From assembly GCA_964508195.1 (NCBI GenBank), contig CAZDSH010000054.1:1-9814 (forward strand): DNA of 9,814 nt. Direction: 5' to 3'. Source of the DNA: JAAYEV01 sp964508195. Its GTDB lineage: Bacteria > Bacillota > Clostridia > Ch29. Below the pieces are notes generated by a model, which was not told the DNA's origin, made no database searches, and saw only the letters and a list, made by a program, of their open reading frames with translations. Position numbers and translations under genes: made by a program. Below, in pieces: positions 1-5,441 of this stretch (positions are counted from its first letter, which is position 1; every line of letters starts with the position of its first letter).

Positions 1-13
1 ACTCTCTCCTTTA
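1..13 (-). promoter_or_regulatory. Ribosome binding site of a gene starting beyond the left edge
   Basis: Read on the minus strand, positions 13 to 1 give AAAGGAGAGAGT, a strong Shine-Dalgarno core (AAGGAG at 11-6) about 40 nt after the spmB stop. No hairpin plus U-run separates it from spmB. A further co-transcribed minus-strand gene therefore very likely begins within a few bases outside the window. Its identity cannot be read here. Confidence 0.6.
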
Positions 14-54
14 TTCTAAATTATTAGCCATAGGATTTTTTGCGGAAACTCAAA

Positions 55-597
55 CTATAGAAAAAATAGCCTACATACAACCACCGACGCTATCACCCCG
101 GCTATATCGGCAAAAAACGCCGCGGGTAAAACATGCCTTGTATCCCTTATTCCGACGGAACCGAAATAAACGGCTATGGTATAAAAAATGGTCTCGGTAG
201 AACCCATTACGGTGCTGCCTACCCTCCCGGCAAAGGAATCGGGACCGTAAACAGCAAATATTTCACCTAGAACGCCCAGGGCACCGCTGCCGGAGAAGGG
301 CCGTATAAGTACAAGGGGCATCACTTCTGCGGGGACACCAAAGACCCCCGCCGGCGCCCTAAGGAGCATCAATAGTATGTCCATGGCCCCGGAGCTTCTG
401 AATATGCCTATTGCCATTAGTATGGCAATTAAATAGGGGAGTATTCTTAAAGAAGTCTTTAATCCCTCCGCTGCACCCTCGACGAATACTTCGTATATTT
501 TAACACCCTTCCCGTGACCATACAAAAATACTAGCGCGACTAAGGAGGGGACCGCAAAGGCCGACAAGTTTTTTACTAAAATGCGCAAAAGCTCCAT
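55..597 (-). CDS. spmB: Spore maturation protein SpmB
   Basis: A 180-residue integral membrane protein of the SpmB/nucleoside-recognition (Gate) domain family. In Bacillus SpmA and SpmB are needed for full dehydration of the spore core; the transported substrate, if any, is unknown. Visible features are a hydrophobic N-terminal segment (about 12-27), further hydrophobic stretches around 52-66 and 75-98, the conserved LIRPFSGSGALG (97-108), GSTETIFYTIAVYFG (132-146), and a hydrophobic C-terminal segment (about 160-175). Length matches the family. I chose the ATG at 597 rather than the ATG 36 nt upstream at 633, because 597 starts one base after the spmA stop, gives the family-typical MELL start, and has AAAGG about 10 nt upstream; the upstream start would overlap spmA. 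It is coupled to spmA and read toward the left edge. Confidence 0.93.
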   Translation of the reverse strand: MELLRILVKNLSAFAVPSLVALVFLYGHGKGVKIYEVFVEGAAEGLKTSLRILPYLIAILMAIGIFRSSGAMDILLMLLRAPAGVFGVPAEVMPLVLIRPFSGSGALGVLGEIFAVYGPDSFAGRVGSTVMGSTETIFYTIAVYFGSVGIRDTRHVLPAAFFADIAGVIASVVVCRLFFL

Positions 598-598
598 A

Positions 599-1174
599 TC
601 AATATAACCTTTGCAATATCTTTGCCACCACAATGCCCACCAAGGTTGAAACGGTCGTAGCTAAGAAGGCGGTACCTATTATCCCCGTCGGGTTTAACGA
701 GCCCGCTGCACCACGAAGGCCTATAATAGTGGTAGGAATAAGCTGTACCGAGGAGGTATTAAGTACGAGGAATGTGCACATCGCATTCGTCGCCTTCGAG
801 GGATTGGGATTAAGTTTTTGTAGTTCCTTCATAGCATTTATACCTATGGGGGTAGCGGCATTACCGAGGCCGAGCATATTAGCTACCATGTTCGTAACCA
901 TGGCCCCCATAGCGGGATGGTTCTTTGGCACCTCGGGGAACAAAAGGCCCATAACCGGCCTTATACCCCGGGACAGCGCATCCATAAGCCCAGACTGTTC
1001 CGCAACCCGCATAACCCCCGTCCATAATGCCATTACCCCCATAAGGCCGATAAAAAGTTCCACGGAGGAGGATACGCCGGCCATTATGCCCACTGATACA
1101 TTCCCCATTGTACCGCTGAGGGCCGCTACAACGACGCCGGTTACTATTAAAAAAAGCCACACCGTATTAATCAT
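599..1174 (-). CDS. spmA: Spore maturation protein SpmA
   Basis: A 191-residue membrane protein of the nucleoside-recognition domain family, partner of SpmB in late spore maturation (core dehydration and heat resistance in Bacillus). Hydrophobic segments lie at about 3-20, 28-56, 133-151 and 163-183. The conserved central motif is VTNMVANMLGLGNAATPIG (93-111), followed by a polar loop with LNPNPSKATNAM (121-132) and the TSSVQLIPTTIIGLR stretch (140-154). Length is close to the usual value. The ATG has GGAAGGAGA about 7 nt upstream. A SigE-like promoter lies some 50 nt upstream, so expression may be forespore/mother-cell timed even if the genes upstream are read in growth. The next gene, spmB, starts one base after this stop. 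Confidence 0.95.
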   Translation of the reverse strand: MINTVWLFLIVTGVVVAALSGTMGNVSVGIMAGVSSSVELFIGLMGVMALWTGVMRVAEQSGLMDALSRGIRPVMGLLFPEVPKNHPAMGAMVTNMVANMLGLGNAATPIGINAMKELQKLNPNPSKATNAMCTFLVLNTSSVQLIPTTIIGLRGAAGSLNPTGIIGTAFLATTVSTLVGIVVAKILQRLY

Positions 1175-1222
1175 AGGAATTCTCCTTCCAAGCAGAATCT
1201 GTTACGGGAAACCGTATGATTA

Positions 1223-1253
1223 ATTATATGTAACAACACCCTAGGGTATTATC
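1223..1253 (-). promoter_or_regulatory. Candidate SigE-type sporulation promoter for spmAB
   Basis: Minus strand reads GATAATA (1253-1247), 16 nt, then CATATAAT (1230-1223). From memory the Bacillus SigE pattern is an ATA-containing -35 and a CATACAAT-like -10, so the -10 differs at one base. It lies between the S66 peptidase stop and spmA, about 50 nt from the spmA start. SigG has a related pattern and cannot be excluded. Position and gene content support the call; it is still a visual match in AT-rich DNA. Confidence 0.42.
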
Positions 1254-1257
1254 GGTA

Positions 1258-2184
1258 TCATAGCACGCCACCCTCGGTAATATAGAATCTTCCGTCCTCT
1301 ATAAGCCCGCGGCAGCCAAGGGGAATGGTTATATTAAATTTGTTATGGCCTATCATCACATTGGAAATGCAGGGTTTTCCCTCCTCGGCGGCGATATCCG
1401 CTAAGAGTTCATCTAAATATGGCGCCACCGCCGGCATTGTTTCATCGTTACGGCCCCTCCATTGACCGAATATAAGGCCCGCAGCATCCCTTAGCTTGCC
1501 CGCCATCTGGAGATGGGTAAGCATCCTATGTATCCTATACACGGGCTCGCCTATATCCTCTAGGAACAATATACACCCCCTCGTATCGATCCCATAGGGC
1601 GTGCCCAGGGTCGAGGAGATAAGGGTCAGGTTGCCGCCCCTTAAAGGGCCATGGGCCGTGCCGTGCATTATCGCAACAGGGGGCTTTTCCCCGGCGGGGT
1701 TTTCTATTTCACCGATAGGCCCAGCCTTAAAAAGTGCCCCTTCGAGGTATCTTTGATTGTAAAAGGGGAAGCCTTCGTACATTTCCGCTACCATAGGCCC
1801 GTGGAATGTAACAAAGCCTACCGTCCTCTCTAGGGCTAGATGTAGCGCGGTAATATCGCTATACCCCACAAATATTTTAGGATTTCGTTCTATGCTACGA
1901 TAGTCCAAATATTTTAAAATGCGCATACTTCCGAAGCCGCCCCTGGCGCAAAAAATCGCCTTTATCGACGGATTACCAAACATTTTGTTAATATCCTCCG
2001 CCCTTTGTCCATCGCTACCCGCCAGGTACCCTCGGGCTTCCCTTGCGTATTCGCCGAACACCACCCTAAGCCCCAGGGCTCTGAGTACAGCCGCACCCCT
2101 ATCCAGCCTATCCTCCATTACGGGACCTGCGGGGCATACGATCCCTACGCTATCGCCCTTCCGAAGCCGTGGTACTTTTTGCAA
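1258..2184 (-). CDS. S66-family LD-carboxypeptidase (LdcA/MccF-like)
   Basis: A 308-residue serine peptidase of family S66. Known members are LdcA, which removes the terminal D-Ala from muropeptide tetrapeptides in peptidoglycan recycling, and MccF, which cleaves processed microcin C. The catalytic triad can be read: Ser109 in VGYSD, Glu209 in LFLED and His280 in IGHNKFNITIPLG. The N-terminal LRKGDSVGIVCPAGP (7-21) and RGGFGSMRIL (81-90) are also typical. No signal peptide is visible, so it is probably cytoplasmic. The start is TTG at 2184, with GGAGG 7 nt upstream; no ATG, GTG or TTG lies between the RBS and it. It begins 22 nt after the ThiF-like gene and is followed by spmA after 83 nt. 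I cannot tell a recycling enzyme from an MccF-type detoxifier; the neighbourhood suggests spore or wall peptide trimming. Confidence 0.92.
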   Translation of the reverse strand: MQKVPRLRKGDSVGIVCPAGPVMEDRLDRGAAVLRALGLRVVFGEYAREARGYLAGSDGQRAEDINKMFGNPSIKAIFCARGGFGSMRILKYLDYRSIERNPKIFVGYSDITALHLALERTVGFVTFHGPMVAEMYEGFPFYNQRYLEGALFKAGPIGEIENPAGEKPPVAIMHGTAHGPLRGGNLTLISSTLGTPYGIDTRGCILFLEDIGEPVYRIHRMLTHLQMAGKLRDAAGLIFGQWRGRNDETMPAVAPYLDELLADIAAEEGKPCISNVMIGHNKFNITIPLGCRGLIEDGRFYITEGGVL

Positions 2185-2206
2185 CTTGACACCTCCATGA
2201 CAATTA

Positions 2207-2953
2207 TTAAAACGAAATGCGTCCCCGACAACAAGGACAATCCTCCCTTTTAGTTATGCCGATCCTTTGAAAGGTGTTATCCCAAAGATCTATATGAAGC
2301 ATACCCTCTATCATACTGGATATATTTCCGGTAAGATACTTTATTGCTTCGTCGGCCTCTAGAGCACCTATTACGGAGGTCAGGGTACCTAAAACTCCCT
2401 TAACTTTAGTACCGGGCAGCTCCCTATGGCCCAGGGATTTTGGATAAATACATTCTAGGCAGGGGCCCCTCGGATCAGTAAAGTTCATTATGACGCCGCT
2501 AGTAGCCAGTACGCCCCCGTGTATCCAGGGCCTTTTGTTTTCGATACAGGCCCGGTTTATCAAAAACCGTGTAGCAAAGTTATCGGTACCGTCCATAACT
2601 AAGTCCACATCCCCTATATACTTGTGTATATTCCCCCCATGGACCTCCTCCGTTACCCTTTCTACATCTACATCGGAGTTTATCGCCCTGAGGGTCCTAT
2701 AGGCCGCCTCAGCCTTCGGCAACCCATCCCGGACATCCTTTTCGTTGTAAAGGCTCTGCCGCTGTAGATTGCTCAGCTCCACGATATCCTTATCCACTAT
2801 CCTTATAAAGCCTATGCCGGCCCGCACAAGTATATTTGCTATATTAGTTCCTAGGCCGCCGCAGCCTATAAGCAAGACCCTGGCCTCCCGAAGACGTTTT
2901 TGTCCATCCCGGCCTATTTCCTTAACGAGCACCTGTCTGGAGTATCTCTCCAT
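2207..2953 (-). CDS. ThiF/MoeB/HesA-family E1-like adenylyltransferase
   Basis: A 248-residue member of the E1-like superfamily, enzymes that use ATP to adenylate the C-terminus of a small ubiquitin-fold sulfur carrier (ThiS, MoaD) or another acceptor. Visible parts are the family N-terminus ERYSRQVLVKEIG (2-14), the nucleotide-binding loop GCGGLG (30-35), Asp54 and Asp56 in IVDKD, the Arg of NLQRQ (Arg65), Lys80, GTDNF (122-126), and four zinc-binding cysteines in two CxxC pairs (165/168 and 239/242). The acceptor cysteine found in ThiF and many relatives, four residues before GV(L)G, appears to be Thr182. No thiS, moaD, thiG or moeA lies nearby. ATG with AAAGGAGGG about 10 nt upstream. It heads the minus-strand unit leading to the S66 peptidase and spmAB. 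Exact acceptor unknown. Confidence 0.88.
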   Translation of the reverse strand: MERYSRQVLVKEIGRDGQKRLREARVLLIGCGGLGTNIANILVRAGIGFIRIVDKDIVELSNLQRQSLYNEKDVRDGLPKAEAAYRTLRAINSDVDVERVTEEVHGGNIHKYIGDVDLVMDGTDNFATRFLINRACIENKRPWIHGGVLATSGVIMNFTDPRGPCLECIYPKSLGHRELPGTKVKGVLGTLTSVIGALEADEAIKYLTGNISSMIEGMLHIDLWDNTFQRIGITKREDCPCCRGRISF

Positions 2954-2992
2954 ATTAGAGCCCTCCTTTCTTTAGGGTATCGGTATTATTTT

Positions 2993-3021
2993 ATCATAAT
3001 TTATTCCAAGGGATACGTAAA
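2993..3021 (-). promoter_or_regulatory. Candidate SigA promoter for the ThiF-like gene
   Basis: Minus strand reads TTTACG (3021-3016), a 17-nt spacer, then TATGAT (2998-2993), with 4/6 and 5/6 matches to TTGACA and TATAAT. The -10 ends about 40 nt before the start codon at 2953, leaving a short leader that carries the RBS. It is back to back with the abrB promoter. Confidence 0.5.
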
Positions 3022-3023
3022 GT

Positions 3024-3064
3024 GATTCAGAATCGTTTGTAAGTAAGAAAAATTATTTAAATAA
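3024..3064. promoter_or_regulatory. Two short palindromes between the divergent promoters
   Basis: GATTCAGAATC at 3024-3034 sits just upstream of the -35 of the ThiF-like gene. TTATTTAAATAA at 3053-3064 lies 3 nt before the abrB -35. Both are perfect inverted repeats. They could be operator or UP-element sequence; AbrB binds AT-rich sites and is autoregulated in B. subtilis. Palindromes of this size do occur by chance, so only their placement argues for function. Confidence 0.25.
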
Positions 3065-3067
3065 CCG

Positions 3068-3096
3068 TTGACTTTAATTGGCATTTCTGGTATGCT
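3068..3096 (+). promoter_or_regulatory. Strong SigA promoter of abrB
   Basis: TTGACT (3068-3073), exactly 17 nt, then TATGCT (3091-3096), with an extended -10 TG at 3088-3089. AT-rich sequence lies directly upstream. Transcription would start near 3103, giving a leader of roughly 47 nt before the abrB ATG at 3150. This is the best promoter match in the window. Confidence 0.75.
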
Positions 3097-3149
3097 TTTA
3101 ATTGAAAAAAATAATGTCGAAATATATCTAGATATGAAGGGGGCGAAAA

Positions 3150-3401
3150 ATGATGAAATCAACAGGCATAGTAAGGAAAGTAGATGAGCTAGGCAGGGTA
3201 GTTATACCGATCGAACTTAGACGGACCCTGGATATTGCGGAGAAGGACGCTTTAGAAATATATGTCGATGAGGAACATATAATTTTAAAGAAATATGAAC
3301 CGGCCTGCATATTTTGTGGTAATGCAAGGGATATTTTTAATTACAAAGGGAAAAACATTTGCCCAGATTGTGCCCGGGAACTGATGAATATGAATCTATA
3401 G
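3150..3401 (+). CDS. abrB: AbrB transition-state transcriptional regulator
   Basis: An 83-residue AbrB-family DNA-binding protein, in Bacillus a repressor of post-exponential genes (sporulation, competence, biofilm) and of itself. The N-terminal swapped-hairpin domain (1-50) is nearly identical to the Bacillus form, with KSTGIVRKVDELGRVVIPIE (3-22) and AEKDALEIYVDEE (30-42). The C-terminal part differs: two CxxC pairs (Cys53/56 and Cys71/74) suggest a small metal-binding ribbon in place of the Bacillus multimerisation region. This short form occurs in Clostridia. RBS AAGGGGG ends at 3143; the ATG at 3150 or the one directly after it at 3153 could be used. It is the only plus-strand gene, it converges on rsmI, and it has its own promoter and terminator. 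Confidence 0.95.
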   Translation: MMKSTGIVRKVDELGRVVIPIELRRTLDIAEKDALEIYVDEEHIILKKYEPACIFCGNARDIFNYKGKNICPDCARELMNMNL

Positions 3402-3406
3402 CAGAC

Positions 3407-3436
3407 AAAAATAGCCGTTTTACGGCTATTTTTTTT
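3407..3436. terminator. Bidirectional terminator shared by abrB and rsmI
   Basis: Inverted repeat AAAAATAGCCG (3407-3417) and CGGCTATTTTT (3423-3433) with a 5-nt TTTTA loop, an 11-bp stem. On the plus strand an unbroken U-run to 3436 follows, 6 nt after the abrB stop. On the minus strand the stem also ends in five U. The rsmI stop codon (3428-3426) lies inside the stem. Confidence 0.88.
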
Positions 3437-4277
3437 CTATGCTTTCGGCGTACACCAGTCTCTTGGGTATATTCCGTTGGCGTGCAGTTAGGGCTATGGC
3501 CTCCTTTTTCGTGAGACCTTTTTTTATATTCCATAAAAGGTGTTCCCCGATATCCATACGTAGCCATGGGTTTTCTTTCTCCGCCTCCGTATCCGATGCG
3601 CCCTCTAACATAAGAACGTATTCACCCTTCGCACCCTTTTCCCCTATTTGATCTATTAATTTATCTAGGTTCCCCCTTATGTATTCCTCATACTTTTTTG
3701 TAAGTTCCCGGGCTAAAACCCCTTTGCGGTTACCCATAATATCTTTGCAATCCATTAACAAACCCATAAGATCATGGGGAGGCGCGTAAAATATTATGGT
3801 TCCCCGCCGGCTTTTTAGCTCCGTTAAAAGGTCCCTTCTTTTGTTCTGGCCCTTGGGCAAAAACCCTTGGAAGAAAAAACTGTCCGTCGCCAGCCCCGAG
3901 GCTACTAAAGCCGTTGTCGCCGCTGTCGCCCCGGGCAGGGATACCACCGGTATGTTCGCCCTAATACAGGCTTTGACCAACTCGTAGCCCGGGTCGGAGA
4001 TCCCGGGGGTGCCGGCATCGGAGACTAGGGCTATGTTTTTGCCCTCTAAAAGCAGCCCCTGTAGGTATTCGCCTTTCTTTATGAGGTTATGGCGATGATA
4101 GCTTGTAAGGGTAGCCTTTATATCGTAGTAGTTTAAAATATTCAGGGTTCTTCTAGTATCCTCCGCCGCGATAAGGTCCACTTCTTTAAGCGTTCGCAGC
4201 GCACGCAAAGTTATATCCTCAAGGTTCCCTATAGGCGTAGGACATATATAAAGCGTACCTTTATCCTGTATAGACAT
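3426..4277 (-). CDS. rsmI: 16S rRNA 2'-O-ribose C1402 methyltransferase RsmI
   Basis: A 283-residue SAM-dependent methyltransferase of the tetrapyrrole-methylase fold. RsmI adds the 2'-O-methyl group of m4Cm1402 in the ribosomal P site of 16S rRNA. Diagnostic stretches are GTLYICPTPIGNLEDITLRA (7-26), AAEDTRRT (37-44), VSDAGTPGISDPGYELV (85-101), LPGATAATTALVASGL (114-129) and FFFQGFLPKGQNKRRDLL (134-151). The usual FYE(S/A)PHR motif reads FYAPPHD (163-169), so its Glu and Arg are changed. The ATG overlaps the yabB TAA by one base (TAATG), suggesting coupled translation, with GGGAGAAC about 9 nt upstream. The stop lies inside the terminator shared with convergent abrB. yazA, which sits between yabB and rsmI in B. 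subtilis, is absent. Confidence 0.95.
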   Translation of the reverse strand: MSIQDKGTLYICPTPIGNLEDITLRALRTLKEVDLIAAEDTRRTLNILNYYDIKATLTSYHRHNLIKKGEYLQGLLLEGKNIALVSDAGTPGISDPGYELVKACIRANIPVVSLPGATAATTALVASGLATDSFFFQGFLPKGQNKRRDLLTELKSRRGTIIFYAPPHDLMGLLMDCKDIMGNRKGVLARELTKKYEEYIRGNLDKLIDQIGEKGAKGEYVLMLEGASDTEAEKENPWLRMDIGEHLLWNIKKGLTKKEAIALTARQRNIPKRLVYAESIEKK

Positions 4278-5026
4278 TATAGCCGTTCTCCCTCATAATA
4301 AATTCTACGTATTCTCTCAGTGTACTCCCCCTCTTTATTATATACAATAAGGGGCTTTGATACTTTAAGGAACCGCCCAGCACCCTTTATACCCTCTACT
4401 AAAAACAAATTTGCCTCCTTATCAATGCCGGGATGTACCATACATAGCCGTTTTGGTTCTATGCCTTCTTTTCGCATAGTCAAAAGTATATCTACCATGC
4501 GATTGCTCCTATGTATAAGGGCGAACCTGCCGCCGTTTTTCAAAACCTTCGCTGCGCTACGGGCCACATCCTCGAAGGTACACATTATCTCATGCCTGGC
4601 TATGGCTTTACTGCTATTAGGGTTTATAAGGCCGTGGCCATCTATCATATAGGGCGGATTTGAAACCGCCAGATCCGCCGTACCCGGGGCCGCGAAGGAT
4701 GCCACGTCCTTTAGATCCCCGGCAATTATTTTAATACGATCTTCTAAACCGTTCATAGCCACGCTCCTTTCCGCCATCTGTGCCATGTCCTTTTGTATTT
4801 CGATGCCGGTTATAACCGATGCTTCTGTTTTACCCGCGATGATCAAAGGAATAATGCCGGTGCCTGTGCCTAAATCCACTACCTTGTCGCCCTTTTTGAC
4901 GGTAGCATAATTAGCCAACAGTACTGCGTCTATGCCAAAACAAAATTTGCGCGGGTCCTGTATTATTTTAAGCCCGCCAATATCGAGGTCATCTAACCGT
5001 TCACCTTTTTTAATATAGTTGTCCAT
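4277..5026 (-). CDS. yabB: tRNA1(Val) (adenine(37)-N6)-methyltransferase (TrmN6/YabB family)
   Basis: A 249-residue class I (Rossmann-fold) SAM methyltransferase of the TrmN6/YfiC/YabB group, which makes m6A at position 37 of a valine tRNA. Motif I is DLGTGTGIIP (51-60), the acidic end of strand 2 is GIEIQ (74-78), and the catalytic NPPY is at 123-126, typical of N6-adenine methylation. The N-terminal LDDLDIGGLKIIQDP and FGIDAVLLANY (30-40) are family hallmarks. ATG with AGGTGG 8 nt upstream. It follows the ferredoxin terminator and a 122-nt gap, so it needs its own promoter or read-through; I could not pick a convincing promoter there. Its stop overlaps the rsmI ATG. Alternative within the superfamily: HemK-like glutamine methyltransferase, unlikely given the N-terminus and gene order. 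Confidence 0.92.
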   Translation of the reverse strand: MDNYIKKGERLDDLDIGGLKIIQDPRKFCFGIDAVLLANYATVKKGDKVVDLGTGTGIIPLIIAGKTEASVITGIEIQKDMAQMAERSVAMNGLEDRIKIIAGDLKDVASFAAPGTADLAVSNPPYMIDGHGLINPNSSKAIARHEIMCTFEDVARSAAKVLKNGGRFALIHRSNRMVDILLTMRKEGIEPKRLCMVHPGIDKEANLFLVEGIKGAGRFLKVSKPLIVYNKEGEYTERIRRIYYEGERL

Positions 5027-5117
5027 CAGCTATTCCACCTAATGTTCAAAATGTTAACGAAGTTACATCCCTTCATCTATGGCCCTAGGGCGAAAGCCAA
5101 AGTATCCTGCTTATGAT

Positions 5118-5143
5118 AAAAGACCCTTATTTCAGGGTCTTTT
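5118..5143. terminator. Hairpin terminator after the ferredoxin gene
   Basis: Inverted repeat AAAAGACCCT (5118-5127) and AGGGTCTTTT (5134-5143) with a 6-nt loop. On the minus strand the hairpin begins 5 nt after the ferredoxin stop and its 3' arm ends in UUUU, then continues AUCAUAAG, so the U-run is short. It is symmetric enough to act in both directions, but no plus-strand gene ends here. Confidence 0.72.
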
Positions 5144-5148
5144 GTCTT

Positions 5149-5328
5149 TTAAACTTCTGATTCCGGTTTGGGGGCGTCCACGGGACACACGTCTGCACAT
5201 GCGCCGCAATCAATACACCCGTCCGGGTCAATAACGTATTTATCATCACCTTCGCTTATAACCCCCTCGGGGCATTCCGGTTCACATGCACCACAACTGA
5301 TACAATCATCAGTAATTACATATGCCAT
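5149..5328 (-). CDS. 2[4Fe-4S] ferredoxin (clostridial type)
   Basis: A 59-residue low-potential electron carrier with two [4Fe-4S] clusters. The two cluster motifs CxxCxxCxxxCP are complete: Cys9, 12, 15, 19 and Cys38, 41, 44, 48, each followed by Pro. The chain is strongly acidic, as in clostridial ferredoxins that serve hydrogenases and pyruvate:ferredoxin oxidoreductase. An upstream in-frame start at 5415 would add 29 residues without a plausible fold. The ATG at 5328 gives the family-typical MAYVI start and has GGAGGTG 7 nt upstream. It lies 113 nt after ricT and has a promoter in that gap and a terminator after its stop, so it looks like a self-contained transcription unit inside the cluster. 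It occupies the slot of yabA in B. subtilis. Its redox partner is not visible here. Confidence 0.94.
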   Translation of the reverse strand: MAYVITDDCISCGACEPECPEGVISEGDDKYVIDPDGCIDCGACADVCPVDAPKPESEV

Positions 5329-5373
5329 ACTGTTCACCTCCTTAAATATACCAACCCTAATTTCTCCGTTAAT

Positions 5374-5402
5374 ATTGTAACACTTAAATGAATTTTTTAA
5401 AA
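5374..5402 (-). promoter_or_regulatory. Extended -10 promoter for the ferredoxin
   Basis: Minus strand reads TGTTACAAT (5382-5374), an extended -10 with TACAAT matching 5/6 to TATAAT, about 45 nt before the ferredoxin ATG. At a 17-nt spacer the -35 is TTTTAA (5402-5397), a poor match (3/6), as is usual for extended -10 promoters. A weak AT-rich inverted repeat, TGAAT and ATTCA arms at 5389-5414, overlaps the -35 region. Confidence 0.5.
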
Positions 5403-5441
5403 GAAAAAGATTCACTTATCAAAATGTTACGTTAACGGATC

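Noticed and set aside
598..633. Upstream ATG of spmB at 633
   Set aside because: It would overlap the end of spmA and lacks a good RBS; the ATG at 597 gives the family-typical start.
1203..1216. Small hairpin TACGG-TTTC-CCGTA after the S66 peptidase
   Set aside because: Stem of only 5 bp and no U-run, so not a convincing terminator.
633..1223. Long plus-strand open frame opposite spmA
   Set aside because: It is antisense to a clear membrane protein gene, has no RBS and no recognisable motif. The frame is open because of spmA codon use.
1238..1247. Palindrome ACCCTAGGGT between the S66 gene and spmA
   Set aside because: Ten-base palindromes are expected several times in this length; it falls in the spacer of the candidate SigE promoter and shows no second copy nearby apart from CCTAGGG-like pieces.
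5389..5414. AT-rich inverted repeat between ricT and the ferredoxin as a ricT terminator
   Set aside because: The stem is almost all A-T with a bulge and lacks a clean U-run; it overlaps the ferredoxin -35 region and may be only composition.
5329..5415. 29-residue N-terminal extension of the ferredoxin
   Set aside because: The strong RBS at 5341-5336 and the promoter inside this stretch show that the start is at 5328.
5046..5437. TCAAAATGTTA and GTTAACG repeated on both sides of the ferredoxin unit (5046-5059 and 5419-5437)
   Set aside because: An 11-base repeat is expected several times by chance in a window this long, and the spacing inside the two copies differs. Not enough to call an insertion scar.
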